Positions 42,714 through 51,587 of a DNA stretch of 62,992 nt are shown here, one piece after another. The notes beneath the pieces were generated by a model. The model was given only the letters and a program-made list of their open reading frames with translations. It made no database searches and was not told the origin of the DNA. The stretch comes from an uncultured Bacteroidota bacterium. Its GTDB lineage: Bacteria; Bacteroidota; Bacteroidia; Flavobacteriales; Flavobacteriaceae. The number at the start of each line of letters is the position of its first letter. Position 1 is the stretch's first letter. The stretch spans positions 1 through 62,992 of the forward strand of contig CABXUL010000007.1 of NCBI GenBank assembly GCA_902515395.1, written 5' to 3'. A program made the position numbers and the translations under genes.

Positions 42714-44327
42714 AACCATTATTATGCACTGTTCATTAGCAGATAAAATTATTTTAATACCCAGTTTTAAATCTTTTCCTTCATATAATCCATTTATATG
42801 CTTTTGATTGGATTCAATGCTATAAATAGCATCGTGATCTAATGTAAACCATTCTGGAAATTGATTGATTCTAGGATAATCAACCGGAAGATTTAGGATT
42901 GTTTTATATCTTTTTTGATCAAACATCAATTGCCCTTCCCAATCATCTTCCGCTGTAATGACAAAACATCTCTTGTCGTTAGTTGAGATTGCACCTATTT
43001 TCACAGTAGGTTGCCAAGGTTCCAAATGTGCACCTTGAGTTTTCCAAAGCCCATACATCAAAGCTGTCCTTGCAAAATTCCCATCTCCATGCCAACCTTC
43101 AATAATACCAGAGTTTTTTTGCATTCCAAAAAGTACTTGAATCTCAGAATCAATCCAAGCTTTAAGCTCAGAATCCTGCCTCCTATTATATAAATTAATC
43201 CCGCTTTCAATAGCATCAGCGTAACCGTCTTGGCTACCCAACGGCCCAAGCTGATTTTTTGGCTCCCACTCAAAATTACGATAGCTATTGTTCAAACTTT
43301 TAAAAGGTTTTAAAACTGCCTTTATGTATTCCGATTTTTTATCTGTCATCCATACTGTATAAAAAGCATTCAACGTATAACCCCATGTATCGGCAATTCT
43401 ATTATCTATTACTTGATTGGCTTTTAAATTAATAGAATTATAAAAAAATCCATCCTGGTTACGTCCAAAAGTTAAAATTTTGTCTAACAAGCGATAAAGG
43501 TGAGGTTGATATTCATATTTTTTTTCGTGAGAAAGAAGATGAAGAGTAATATAAAGCTCACTAAGACCTCCAATGATCTCACAACCATGATCCCTGAGTT
43601 TAAGGTATTCAACATTTGATAGATCAATCTCTAATAAATAATGATCTGCAATTTTAATCGCCCAGTCTAGATATTTTTGATCATTAGTCATCCAATACAC
43701 TCTTGAAAGTGTCTGTAGCATTTCCCCATTAATTTCTTCAACGTAAGAGGTTTTTGTGTAATATGTGTCCAAAGAATCAAAGTCACTAATATGAATATAT
43801 AAATCGTCTAAAATCTCAATCATTCTCTCTTGCCATGGAGATGGCCCTATAAATTCATTTAAAGGCATTAAGCCATCTTTGATATATTCAGAGGCTCCAA
43901 AGATTATATTTCCTAAATCTAAAATTTCGTTTTCGAAGGTTTTTTTAGTAAATGAATAAACATCTGGTAGAGAACCTATTCGTGATGTTAATTTTTTCTC
44001 ATTATTTAGCATATCAAGTAACACCCCATTATATAAATCTTTATCTAACAGATAGGCCGTCAAAACCATAAAAGGGTAATTATCTGCAGCTGAATTTGCT
44101 GGTTCCCAAAGATCAATTTTCTTATTTAAGTTGGTTGGAATTAGTCCACTTTCTGAGTCACTCATTTCTAACCATGCATTAGTAAAACTCAAAGATCTCT
44201 TAAAACTTTCCTGAGCTAAATTTCCATTTATAACTGCTTTTTCTACTAAAGAATTATCTATAAAATTAGAGTTTTTACAACCTAAAATAAAAATTATAAA
44301 AATATATATTAAACAATTGCTTTTCAT
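42696..44327 (-). CDS. Lipoprotein with (alpha/alpha)-barrel-like glycosidase features
   Basis: 543 residues, lipobox IIFILGC. I do not recognise a named family. The body is helical with repeated W/Y/G-rich loops like six-hairpin glycosidases: SYVEEINGEMLQTLSRVYWM, CEIIGGLSELYITLHLL, NRIADTWGYTLNAFYTVWM, LGSQDGYADAIESGINLYN, GWHGDGNFARTALMYGLWK. The final about 90 residues look like a beta domain (TNDKRCFVITAEDDWEGQLM). A sugar-cleaving or sugar-binding periplasmic role is an inference supported by the neighbours (HAD phosphatase, FAD oxidoreductase, DUF1080). Starts 13 bases after the HAD gene, so cotranscribed. Confidence 0.6.
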   Translation of the reverse strand: MKSNCLIYIFIIFILGCKNSNFIDNSLVEKAVINGNLAQESFKRSLSFTNAWLEMSDSESGLIPTNLNKKIDLWEPANSAADNYPFMVLTAYLLDKDLYNGVLLDMLNNEKKLTSRIGSLPDVYSFTKKTFENEILDLGNIIFGASEYIKDGLMPLNEFIGPSPWQERMIEILDDLYIHISDFDSLDTYYTKTSYVEEINGEMLQTLSRVYWMTNDQKYLDWAIKIADHYLLEIDLSNVEYLKLRDHGCEIIGGLSELYITLHLLSHEKKYEYQPHLYRLLDKILTFGRNQDGFFYNSINLKANQVIDNRIADTWGYTLNAFYTVWMTDKKSEYIKAVLKPFKSLNNSYRNFEWEPKNQLGPLGSQDGYADAIESGINLYNRRQDSELKAWIDSEIQVLFGMQKNSGIIEGWHGDGNFARTALMYGLWKTQGAHLEPWQPTVKIGAISTNDKRCFVITAEDDWEGQLMFDQKRYKTILNLPVDYPRINQFPEWFTLDHDAIYSIESNQKHINGLYEGKDLKLGIKIILSANEQCIIMVKKPRI

Positions 44328-44340
44328 AGCTTTATAATAT

Positions 44341-45117
44341 TTATAGTAAACCTTTACTTAATATATAATTTGGTAATTCTGCTATTGAGTTAATAAGATG
44401 GTCGGATCTAATAGAAGAAGTTTTGTAAATAGAAGATCTGAACTTACCAGTTTTAACCAAAAAAGATGTATACCCCATATTTTGAGCGCCTTGGATATCA
44501 TTAATCAAATCATCACCGACCATAGCAATTTCATCTACGTTACAGTCAAAATTCTGGGTCGCTAATTCAAAAAAAGTTTTTTGAGGTTTCCCGACAATTA
44601 TAGCATTTGTATGCGTCGAATATTCAAGTCCAGCAATAAAAGCCCCACTGTCAATTATCAAGCCTTTTTTACTTTGGAAATAAGTCCCCTTATGTAATGC
44701 AATCAGTTTTGCCCCCTCTAAAATCAAATTCATCAAATCGTTCATCAAATTATAGTTCCAATTTGGGCCAATATCTCCAATGACTATTGCTTCAGGTTTA
44801 GGATTAGAGGTGTTAAACTGTTGATAATCAAATTTTGCAATCTCTTGTAATACAAGTTTACAAGATTTTATCCTTAACCTATTTAAAAGTAAAGTCCCTG
44901 CATAGTTTGCGCTTATTAAATCATCTTCTTTTAAAAGCAAACCAATTTTATTCATCTTTTCAACTAATTTTTTTCTAGGTAACGTAGTATTATTAGTAAC
45001 AAACTTGTAGGGAATTTTATTTTGTTTTAACCACTCAATAGTTATATCAACTCCTGGGATTATTTGATTATCCACATAAAAGACCCCATCTAGGTCAAAT
45101 AAAAAAGCTTTGATCAT
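44341..45117 (-). CDS. HAD-superfamily subfamily IIA phosphatase
   Basis: 258 residues. Motif I is FLFDLDGVFYVDN (nucleophile D8, acid/base D10), motif II FVTNNTTLPRKKL, then the IIA cap, VGKPQKTFFELA (motif III lysine) and MVGDDLINDIQGAQNMG (motif IV). Related to NagD-like and HDHD2-like phosphatases with sugar phosphates or p-nitrophenyl-type substrates. Lies between the lipoprotein gene and the FAD oxidoreductase gene on the same strand. Substrate unknown. Cytoplasmic. Confidence 0.88.
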   Translation of the reverse strand: MIKAFLFDLDGVFYVDNQIIPGVDITIEWLKQNKIPYKFVTNNTTLPRKKLVEKMNKIGLLLKEDDLISANYAGTLLLNRLRIKSCKLVLQEIAKFDYQQFNTSNPKPEAIVIGDIGPNWNYNLMNDLMNLILEGAKLIALHKGTYFQSKKGLIIDSGAFIAGLEYSTHTNAIIVGKPQKTFFELATQNFDCNVDEIAMVGDDLINDIQGAQNMGYTSFLVKTGKFRSSIYKTSSIRSDHLINSIAELPNYILSKGLL

Positions 45118-45186
45118 ATATAAACTATTACATTTATCTAAAGTTAAAAATTAAATTAGCCCATTATTCAAACTTGTAGCAAGAGA

Positions 45187-46854
45187 TTATTTAATCAAGT
45201 GTTGAAGGGTTAAAACCTGACCCTTATCTAATAGTAAAGTTTCAAGATCATTATAATCTATATCTTGAATAGCACTATTTTCATCTATTGCAATACAAGC
45301 TGCAACTGCTGCCGACTGGCCCAAAATCATAAACACCGGTTCCATTCTAATAGATCCAAAAGCAATGTGGCTACTAGACAAGCAAACGGGAACCAGTAAA
45401 TTAGAACATTCATTTTTTTGGGGGGTAAGTGAACCATAGGAAATTGAATAGGGAGCCGGAGGTTTTACCCCAATGTCTCCTTCATTCTGAACAAACCCAT
45501 CTGGAGTTATATAACGTTGGACATTATGAGAGTCCATTGCATAGGACCCCATTCCTACAGGTTTTGGAACTTCTCTTTTTAGAAGCACATCTTGCTCGGT
45601 AGTAATGTAAGCACCTATCATTCTCCGCGCTTCACGAACATAAATTTGATGGGGCCAATTTTCATTATCTGTAAATTCATCTTTGGCCAACCCCCATTGG
45701 GAAAGTTTCTCTCTAATATCCGAGGGCACTCTGGTATCATTGGCAACGAAATATAAAAGTCCCATCTGATAGTTCTTATGTTCTTCAATGATGGCTTTAC
45801 GCTTTAGGTAACTTGCATCAGGATAATCATAATTCATCCCAATATTGTCTGAACTGAATGGACCATGATTATTTGTATCGGTTTTATAATTAGGAACCGG
45901 ATCAAATTTTGTGAAAAAGTCTTTCCTGCCTGTGAGCATTGATCTCAGTAACAATTCATATTCCGAAGGATCATAATTTTTAGGCTTTGGAAATGGCTTT
46001 CTGTTTTCATAATTGTTTGTCAAGCAAAGTCTAAAACAATAGGCTTGAATTTTATTATCGCCAGTACCATATTCTCCTGGAGGCTCTGGGGAAATTTTGG
46101 GGAGAAGTCCACTAGTCGAATCACCTGGGGTTTTATATGGAGATATATTTTCCCAAAACCAGTGTTGATGGTGCAAAACCCCGGTTTGAACTCCATTCCA
46201 TTTTTCATCATAGGTTTTTGTACTCTCTCGGCCTACGTGATAACTTACTCCCGAACTAGCCATCAGATCTCCTTCATAGGTAGCATCAATAAAAACTTTT
46301 CCTTTGAAGACTTTTCCTGAGAGAGTTGTTAATGAAACTATTTTACCATTACTTTTTTGGATCCCCGATGAGCGATTAAGCCATTCATCTCTAAATGTTT
46401 TAATCTTAAATTCTTTAATGTAATCCTCAAAAACTCTTTTGGCTACATGGGGTTCAAATATCCACATAGTTCTTTTGGAACCGTCTATTGCTTTTGTACC
46501 CTGACCTCTACCTCCATAATCCTCTCTCTTTTGCCATATCCATGATTCATCCTTATTATAGTATTGCCATATCCGATGGTAAAAATTCCTTGAAAGACCT
46601 CCAATAGCCTCTTTTTTCCCAGTATCTGTCCAACCTAAACCTCCTGAGGTAAGCCCTCCCAAATGAAGGTCGGGAGAAACTAAAATCACTGATTTCCCAG
46701 ATTGAGTAACCTCTACAGCAGCAATTACAGCAGCAGAAGTGCCACCATAGACAACAACATCGGCCTCATATGAATTGTTGTTATGATTAGCAGGATTACA
46801 GCTTAGTAGTATTGAAATTAAAAAACTTAAATATAATATTACTGGTTTCATCAT
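45187..46854 (-). CDS. FAD-dependent oxidoreductase lipoprotein (FAD_oxidored family)
   Basis: 555 residues, lipobox LISILLSC. FAD-binding N-terminus VVVYGGTSAAVIAAVEVTQS, then HLGGLTSGGLGWTD, VFIDATYEGDLMASSGVSYH and, toward the end, LVPVCLSSSHIAFGSIRMEP followed by GQSAAVAACIA. This is the PF12831-type pattern common in Planctomycetes and Bacteroidota sugar-degradation clusters, next to DUF1080 or glycosidase genes; the redox reaction is not defined for most members. Export of an FAD protein as a lipoprotein implies a periplasmic sugar oxidation. First gene of the operon with the HAD and barrel-like lipoprotein genes. Upstream lies a curved-DNA-like T-tract array. Confidence 0.88.
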   Translation of the reverse strand: MMKPVILYLSFLISILLSCNPANHNNNSYEADVVVYGGTSAAVIAAVEVTQSGKSVILVSPDLHLGGLTSGGLGWTDTGKKEAIGGLSRNFYHRIWQYYNKDESWIWQKREDYGGRGQGTKAIDGSKRTMWIFEPHVAKRVFEDYIKEFKIKTFRDEWLNRSSGIQKSNGKIVSLTTLSGKVFKGKVFIDATYEGDLMASSGVSYHVGRESTKTYDEKWNGVQTGVLHHQHWFWENISPYKTPGDSTSGLLPKISPEPPGEYGTGDNKIQAYCFRLCLTNNYENRKPFPKPKNYDPSEYELLLRSMLTGRKDFFTKFDPVPNYKTDTNNHGPFSSDNIGMNYDYPDASYLKRKAIIEEHKNYQMGLLYFVANDTRVPSDIREKLSQWGLAKDEFTDNENWPHQIYVREARRMIGAYITTEQDVLLKREVPKPVGMGSYAMDSHNVQRYITPDGFVQNEGDIGVKPPAPYSISYGSLTPQKNECSNLLVPVCLSSSHIAFGSIRMEPVFMILGQSAAVAACIAIDENSAIQDIDYNDLETLLLDKGQVLTLQHLIK

Positions 46855-47010
46855 GTTAAATAATCATGAAAAAGGATTTTATTTTTATATAGTATAACAC
46901 AATTTAAGAAATCTATAATTACTTTTTTTCAAAATAGATTTTAAGTCCTAAAATTTATTTAATTACTAAAGAATAGTTATTTTAAAAAATTTAATTTTAA
47001 GTAAAAATGA

Positions 47011-47088
47011 GCTTTTTTTGGTCATTTTTGACTTTTTTTTCATGTTTTTTGACGTTTTTTGACGTTTTTTGACTTTTTTTTATTTTTC
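47011..47088. repeat. Phased T-tracts with 10-base period
   Basis: Eight T-tracts of 5-8 bases recur at about one helical turn (roughly 47013, 47025, 47033, 47045, 47055, 47065, 47074, 47083), three of them as near-perfect GACGTTTTTT-type decamers. In-phase A/T-tracts are a known cause of intrinsic DNA curvature. The array lies about 60 bases before the zinc-finger microprotein and about 155 bases before the FAD oxidoreductase start on the other strand. The remaining 46855-47010 stretch is AT-rich without visible genes. Confidence 0.7.
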
Positions 47089-47146
47089 AATAATTTAAAA
47101 TTATCCCCCTTTTTAATCAAATTTGCTTAAATTAGTTTTAGAATAT

Positions 47147-47284
47147 ATGGGTAAGAAAATAATTAAATGTAGTCAGTGTAATGAAGAATTTGAAACTGGT
47201 TTCGAATACAGGATGCACTGGGAAACTCATCTAGATGATTACTTAAATAAATTTAAAAAGAAAAACCCCAATAGCAGAAGGTAA
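47147..47284 (+). CDS. C2H2 zinc-finger microprotein
   Basis: 45 residues beginning MGKKIIKCSQCNEEF. The cysteines and histidines are spaced C-x2-C-x12-H-x3-H (C8, C11, H24, H28), the classical C2H2 finger spacing, with an aromatic at the usual place in the loop (F15). The C-terminus is lysine-rich (NKFKKKNPNSRR), suggesting nucleic-acid contact. Single small fingers of this kind are uncommon in bacteria apart from Ros/MucR-type proteins, whose spacing differs. It stands alone between a phased T-tract array and a convergent symporter gene; no family name recognised. Confidence 0.65.
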   Translation: MGKKIIKCSQCNEEFETGFEYRMHWETHLDDYLNKFKKKNPNSRR

Positions 47285-47421
47285 TTTAATTATCTTTTTC
47301 TTTTATTAAAATCAGTCCCTCTATCAATCATTCTAAGTTTACTGCCCTACTAAAAAAAATTAAGACTGTTTTTTTGGGTAAGTATTCATAATTAAATCCA
47401 AACAAATAATCGCTTTAATTA

Positions 47422-49005
47422 CTAATTATTAAAATTTCCTAAAAAGATGTATATAAGTAATGTCATTACTAAAAGAAATGAGGAAAAGACCTTAGTATGC
47501 TTCCAACCATTCATTTCAACAATTTGTAAATCTTTGATTTTGAATTCTCTTTCATTCGGAAAATAGTAAGAAATAAAAATCATTATAGCCATATTTAAAA
47601 TAAATTCAATACCCCAAATGTGAACAAAATGAAGGTTTACATTTAATATAAAGCTACAAACAATGTAAAATAGCAAACCAATAAAAAGAGCGGATTTTGC
47701 AGCAAGAGCAGAAATGCTAGGAATGAAAAACCCAGCTAAAATAATCGATGCAATAGGGATGAAGAAAATACCATTAAGTTGTTGAAGTAATTGATACAAC
47801 CCATCTGGAGCATTTCCAACCATAGGTGCAGCGCAAATAGCAAAAAAAGCCAAAAAAGCAGATGTAATTTTACCAGTTTTCACCAGATGAGCATCATTAA
47901 TATTAGGATTAATATGTCTTTTAAAAATATCTATACTAAATATGGTAGCAGCACTATTAAGAACACTATTAAAAGTACTCAACACAGCACCCATTACAAT
48001 GGCAGCAAAAATTCCAATGAAGCTATTAGGCAGTACTTTTTTAATCAATTCAGGGTATATCATGTCTTGATTGTCATAGAAAACATCACCATAATAATAG
48101 AATCCAATTACTCCTGGCAATATAATTATTAAAGGCACTAGTAATTTTAGAAGTCCCGTAAAAAGCAATCCCTTTTGGGCTTCCTCGAGGTTTTTAGCAC
48201 CTAAAGCTCTTTGAATTATCATTTGATTCATACACCAAAAATATATTTGATTTATTATAAGTCCAGTAAATAGAACTTCAAATGGCATCACAGAATCTTT
48301 GTCTCCAATAACATTAAATTTTTCTGGAGCATTTTGGTAAACCTTACTTAAACCATCAATTGCATTTCCTTCTCCAATATTTGCTAAAGCAAGAAAAGGA
48401 ACAGCCAAGCCACCTATCAAAAGTCCATATCCATTAAGAGTATCAGATACAGCTACAGCTTTTAATCCCCCAAAAATTGCATATAAAGAGCCTATTAAAC
48501 CTATGGCCCATATAGTATAAATCATAGCTTGAGACTTTGGTACCTGTAAAAGGTCAGATATATTAAAAATACTTTCCAAATTTATTGCTCCAGTATATAA
48601 TACTATTGGTAGGAGGGTAATCACAAATGAAATCATTAGAAAAAAGGCAACAAGAGAACGTGTAAAACCATCAAAACGATTTTCCAAAAATTGTGGAATA
48701 GTTGTCAATCCCATTTTCAAGTATTTTGGAATAAAATAAACTGCAGTAAGAATTAGTGCCAAAGCAGAGGTTACTTCCCATGCTATTATTATAAATCCGT
48801 TTTTATAAGACGAACCATTCATTCCAATCAAATGTTCCGTTGAAATATTAGTTAGAAGCATCGACCCAGCAATTACAATTCCTGTAAGACTTCTTCCACC
48901 AAGAAAGTAACCTTCTTTTGATGTCAACCTTTCCTTTTTTAGCTTATACCAAGAATAAACTGCTACAAAAAAGGTATAAGCCGCAAATGTCAAGAATAAT
49001 TGCAT
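47422..49005 (-). CDS. SSS-family sodium symporter of the inositol operon
   Basis: 527 residues with about 14 helices. Family motifs: GYFLGGRSLTGIVIAGSMLLTNISTEHLIG, split across the first helices, then FGGLKAVAVSDTLNGYGLL and GAVLSTFNSVLNSAATIFSID. The pattern (GGRSLTG, STEHLIGMNG) fits SLC5-like glucose/inositol transporters. It is downstream of the inositol dehydrogenase gene (19 bases) and MIOX gene on the same strand, so myo-inositol is the likely solute. Confidence 0.88.
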   Translation of the reverse strand: MQLFLTFAAYTFFVAVYSWYKLKKERLTSKEGYFLGGRSLTGIVIAGSMLLTNISTEHLIGMNGSSYKNGFIIIAWEVTSALALILTAVYFIPKYLKMGLTTIPQFLENRFDGFTRSLVAFFLMISFVITLLPIVLYTGAINLESIFNISDLLQVPKSQAMIYTIWAIGLIGSLYAIFGGLKAVAVSDTLNGYGLLIGGLAVPFLALANIGEGNAIDGLSKVYQNAPEKFNVIGDKDSVMPFEVLFTGLIINQIYFWCMNQMIIQRALGAKNLEEAQKGLLFTGLLKLLVPLIIILPGVIGFYYYGDVFYDNQDMIYPELIKKVLPNSFIGIFAAIVMGAVLSTFNSVLNSAATIFSIDIFKRHINPNINDAHLVKTGKITSAFLAFFAICAAPMVGNAPDGLYQLLQQLNGIFFIPIASIILAGFFIPSISALAAKSALFIGLLFYIVCSFILNVNLHFVHIWGIEFILNMAIMIFISYYFPNEREFKIKDLQIVEMNGWKHTKVFSSFLLVMTLLIYIFLGNFNN

Positions 49006-49024
49006 AAGCTAATTTTAAAAAAGT

Positions 49025-50020
49025 TTAGGAAAGGTTTACAGGTTCGTTTTCCTTTAAGGATTTTTTTGCTGCTATTGCAATTGCCAATGATGCTAAACCA
49101 TCCTCAGCACTTATATTAGGTGCTTTTTTATTTTGAAGAGTTTTCACAAAGTCTATTAATTCATTTCGATATGAATCAGAATAACGTTCAATAAAAAAAT
49201 ATTTTGCTCTAGAATTATGGTGACCAAATTTATCAGCTGTTATAATTTTATCCTCTAAAACATTTTGGGTAGCTAACATTCCTTTTTCTCCAAAAACTTC
49301 AATTCTTTGGTCATAACCATATGAGCAGTATCTACTGTTATCTATCTGAACCATGCAGCCTTTTTGAAAAATTAGGGTAATTACTGCAGTATCAATATCA
49401 TCATACTTTTGCATTTCTAAATCCCCAAAGACAGAACCATTAGCTATAACTTTAACTACTTCATCTTCAACCAAATATCTAGCCATGTCGAAGTCGTGAA
49501 TTGACATATCAAGAAATAATCCCCCAGAATTTTTAATGAAATCAATTGGAGGAGGTTCAGGATCACGACTAGTAATTTTAATAATTCTTGGTGTTCCAGC
49601 CTTACCCATTTTAATTGCTTTTTTTAGTTGCATAATATGGGGATCAAATCTTCGATTAAACCCAAGCATAAAATGAATCCCAGCAGATGCAACCAATTCG
49701 GAAACAGTTTTAACCTTTTCATAATTCAGGTCAATCGGTTTTTCGCAAAAAATATGTTTTCCTGCTTTTGCAGCAAGGAGAATATGTTCATAGTGAAATG
49801 CAGTAGGCGAAGCAATAATAATGGCATCTAATTTTGGTTCTTTTATCATTTGATCATAATGATCAAAATGGAACTCTACTCCATTTTCCTTTAAAAACAA
49901 TTTATCCTTTGATTTAACTGGACTCGCGGCAATTACTTTTGCATTAGTGCAGTAACGTTGAATATTGGAAAGGTGAACTTTTCCAATTCTACCTAAGCCC
50001 ACTATGCCAAAATTTAACAT
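49025..50020 (-). CDS. Inositol 2-dehydrogenase-like Gfo/Idh/MocA oxidoreductase
   Basis: 331 residues. NAD-binding GIVGLGRIGKVH at the N-terminus, then FCEKPIDLN with the catalytic lysine (K of EKP, about 95) and GGLFLDMSIHDFDMARYLV holding the D-x3-H active-site pair (about 171-176). Length and motif wording (GFNRRFDPHI, NSRYCSYGYDQRIEVFG) match IolG enzymes, which oxidise myo-inositol to 2-keto-myo-inositol. It sits between the MIOX and symporter genes. Related enzymes use other cyclitols or sugars, so the substrate is inferred from context. Confidence 0.9.
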   Translation of the reverse strand: MLNFGIVGLGRIGKVHLSNIQRYCTNAKVIAASPVKSKDKLFLKENGVEFHFDHYDQMIKEPKLDAIIIASPTAFHYEHILLAAKAGKHIFCEKPIDLNYEKVKTVSELVASAGIHFMLGFNRRFDPHIMQLKKAIKMGKAGTPRIIKITSRDPEPPPIDFIKNSGGLFLDMSIHDFDMARYLVEDEVVKVIANGSVFGDLEMQKYDDIDTAVITLIFQKGCMVQIDNSRYCSYGYDQRIEVFGEKGMLATQNVLEDKIITADKFGHHNSRAKYFFIERYSDSYRNELIDFVKTLQNKKAPNISAEDGLASLAIAIAAKKSLKENEPVNLS

Positions 50021-50052
50021 GCTTTGAAAATTTATCCCTAAGTTTTAATTTA

Positions 50053-50916
50053 TTAAAACAATAATTTTTCAGGCAAGTATTTGGAAATCAAGCCTTCGTA
50101 ATAGGGTCGAAGAGCCTTTGAATCTGGCGGGACAGGTGCTTTAGAATACAAATCATAAGGATTGAATAACTTAACCCATTTAAAATATTCCCTATCCTCA
50201 TCATTCATCAAATGTTCATATGCTCCCTCCCGGTGCTGTGCATAAAAAGAGTGATATCTAATCATATAAAGCGCCGGCTTGGGCAAATAGTCTCTTAGAA
50301 TTTGATATAAATATTCATCATGGCCCCAGCTCATTTTGACATTTTGCAATCCACAGTTTTCACTATAGATTCCAAATTTAGTATTATACCTTTCATCGCT
50401 AAAATCAGGATTTTCACAAAAAAATTCTGGATATACAATTTTACTGGAATAACTACACCCGACTGGAAAAGTATCACCTACCACAGCCCATTGTGGTTCT
50501 CCAAATAAACAAAGTACCTTCCCAAGATCGTGCAATAATCCAGTAAGAACAAACCAATCAGGGTGACCATCTTTTCGGATTGCTTCCGAAGTTTGCAACA
50601 AATGTTGTAATTGATCAAGCTCAATATCAGGATCACTTTCGTCTACTAGTGTATTGAGGTAATCTAGAGCATCCCAAATAGACATTTCCCTTTTATTGAA
50701 GGACAAAAACTCATCTTCCTTGGCAGATACGAAATCGTAAGTTTGATATTTATGATTTAGACGATAGAATTCTCTAACTGTAGAATCTCTATGAGAATCA
50801 TTATAATTTCTATACTCATCTTTCTTTTTTGTAATCTCAGGGTCAGGATATCTTCTTAAAATATCATCTTCCCAGTCTTCAAGGCTGGAGAGTGGATTTA
50901 GGTCAGAATTTTTCAT
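50053..50916 (-). CDS. myo-Inositol oxygenase (MIOX)
   Basis: 287 residues from the ATG at 50916, close to the 285 of the mouse enzyme; a TTG at 50964 would add a non-family extension. MIOX cleaves myo-inositol with O2 to D-glucuronate at a mixed-valent di-iron site. Iron ligands are all present: [12 protein letters not shown] (H105), [11 protein letters not shown] (H129, D130), [10 protein letters not shown] (H199), MIRYHSFY (H222) and FNPYDLYSK (D255). Mostly eukaryotic in origin and scattered in Bacteroidota. The gene leads an operon with IolG-like and symporter genes. Confidence 0.93.
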   Translation of the reverse strand: MKNSDLNPLSSLEDWEDDILRRYPDPEITKKKDEYRNYNDSHRDSTVREFYRLNHKYQTYDFVSAKEDEFLSFNKREMSIWDALDYLNTLVDESDPDIELDQLQHLLQTSEAIRKDGHPDWFVLTGLLHDLGKVLCLFGEPQWAVVGDTFPVGCSYSSKIVYPEFFCENPDFSDERYNTKFGIYSENCGLQNVKMSWGHDEYLYQILRDYLPKPALYMIRYHSFYAQHREGAYEHLMNDEDREYFKWVKLFNPYDLYSKAPVPPDSKALRPYYEGLISKYLPEKLLF

Positions 50917-51041
50917 AAAAGGGTTAAATAATGAATTTAAATTTAAAAATATATTTAATAACAATTGTTTTTTTACTAAAAATTAAGACTAATGATTTTT
51001 TTAATTAAAATTTAAGTATATTTGTATATACAATTTTTGTA

Positions 51042-51117
51042 TATAAATTGATTTATGGTTAAAGCTGTTTTTGCAGCGAAGAAACTTCCCAAGTCTCTTG
51101 ATTTGGGAGTTTTTTTA
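51042..51117 (+). ncRNA. Candidate short RNA: recurring element copy C plus orphan terminator
   Basis: TATAAATTG followed by ATTTATGGTTAA (51042-51062) matches copies A and B with two differences in 21 bases. It is followed by a short GCTG/CAGC hairpin (51064-51077) and a terminator stem of CTTCCC and GGGAG segments (about 51084-51110) with seven T. A TATATTTG box lies upstream (51017-51024), next to the 12-base palindrome TTGTATATACAA (51022-51033). The MIOX gene is divergent, so no plus-strand gene feeds this terminator. Confidence 0.4.
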
Positions 51118-51160
51118 TCGGTTAACCCTTTTTGCCTCAATAAAAGATTTAAAATCTATT

Positions 51161-51189
51161 ACAAAGCCCTCCTTTCTAGAGGGTTTTGT
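51161..51189 (-). terminator. Terminator-like hairpin after the second adhesin operon
   Basis: ACAAAGCCCTC and GAGGGTTTTGT form an 11-base stem (one G-T wobble) around a 7-base loop, 17 bases past the stop of the gene at 51206. The T-tract on the minus strand is short (CTTTG), so strength is uncertain. Confidence 0.5.
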
Positions 51190-51205
51190 ATTATTTACCA
51201 AATCA

Positions 51206-51577
51206 TCAAAAGAATATTTCTCTAATTGCTTTAATAAGTTCATCACTTTTAATAGCTTCAGATGAAATTCCTTCTTGAGTAATCAAATAGGTAAATCCTG
51301 TCTCAGTTCTTAAAATCTTTCCATTATCTTTTATTTCAGTAATTCCCATATTAGGAGATTTAGCCAAGGCACTTACCACTCCTCTCAGGTCAAAAACTAA
51401 TACTTCAAGAAGACATTCATTTTTTTGTTCTTTATTACAAAACTCAAAAAATAGTGTCTTACCGTCATTCCCTTTAAAAATTCTAAGCTCTCTGTCTGCA
51501 TCAGTTTTCAAAACCTTAAATCGCTCCTGGATCATTAAAGTGTTAAAAAAAATTATAAGTGAAAGATAAATAAGCAT
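51206..51577 (-). CDS. Small secreted protein of unknown function
   Basis: 123 residues. Hydrophobic N-terminus MLIYLSLIIFFNTLMIQ looks like a signal peptide or anchor. The rest is a compact alpha/beta domain (FKVLKTDADRELRIFKG, DGKTLFFEFCNKEQKNE, LRTETGFTYLITQEGIS) with two cysteines that could pair. Not recognised. It starts 10 bases after the stop of the OmpA/SPOR gene, so it is the last gene of the second adhesin operon and might serve that machinery. Confidence 0.65.
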   Translation of the reverse strand: MLIYLSLIIFFNTLMIQERFKVLKTDADRELRIFKGNDGKTLFFEFCNKEQKNECLLEVLVFDLRGVVSALAKSPNMGITEIKDNGKILRTETGFTYLITQEGISSEAIKSDELIKAIREIFF

Positions 51578-51587
51578 AATTATTGAT

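Noticed and set aside
46020-46320. Overlapping frames on both strands inside the FAD oxidoreductase gene
   Set aside because: The oxidoreductase reading frame is continuous with family motifs on both sides of this stretch.
50917-50964. TTG-initiated extension of MIOX
   Set aside because: The ATG at 50916 gives the length of known MIOX proteins.
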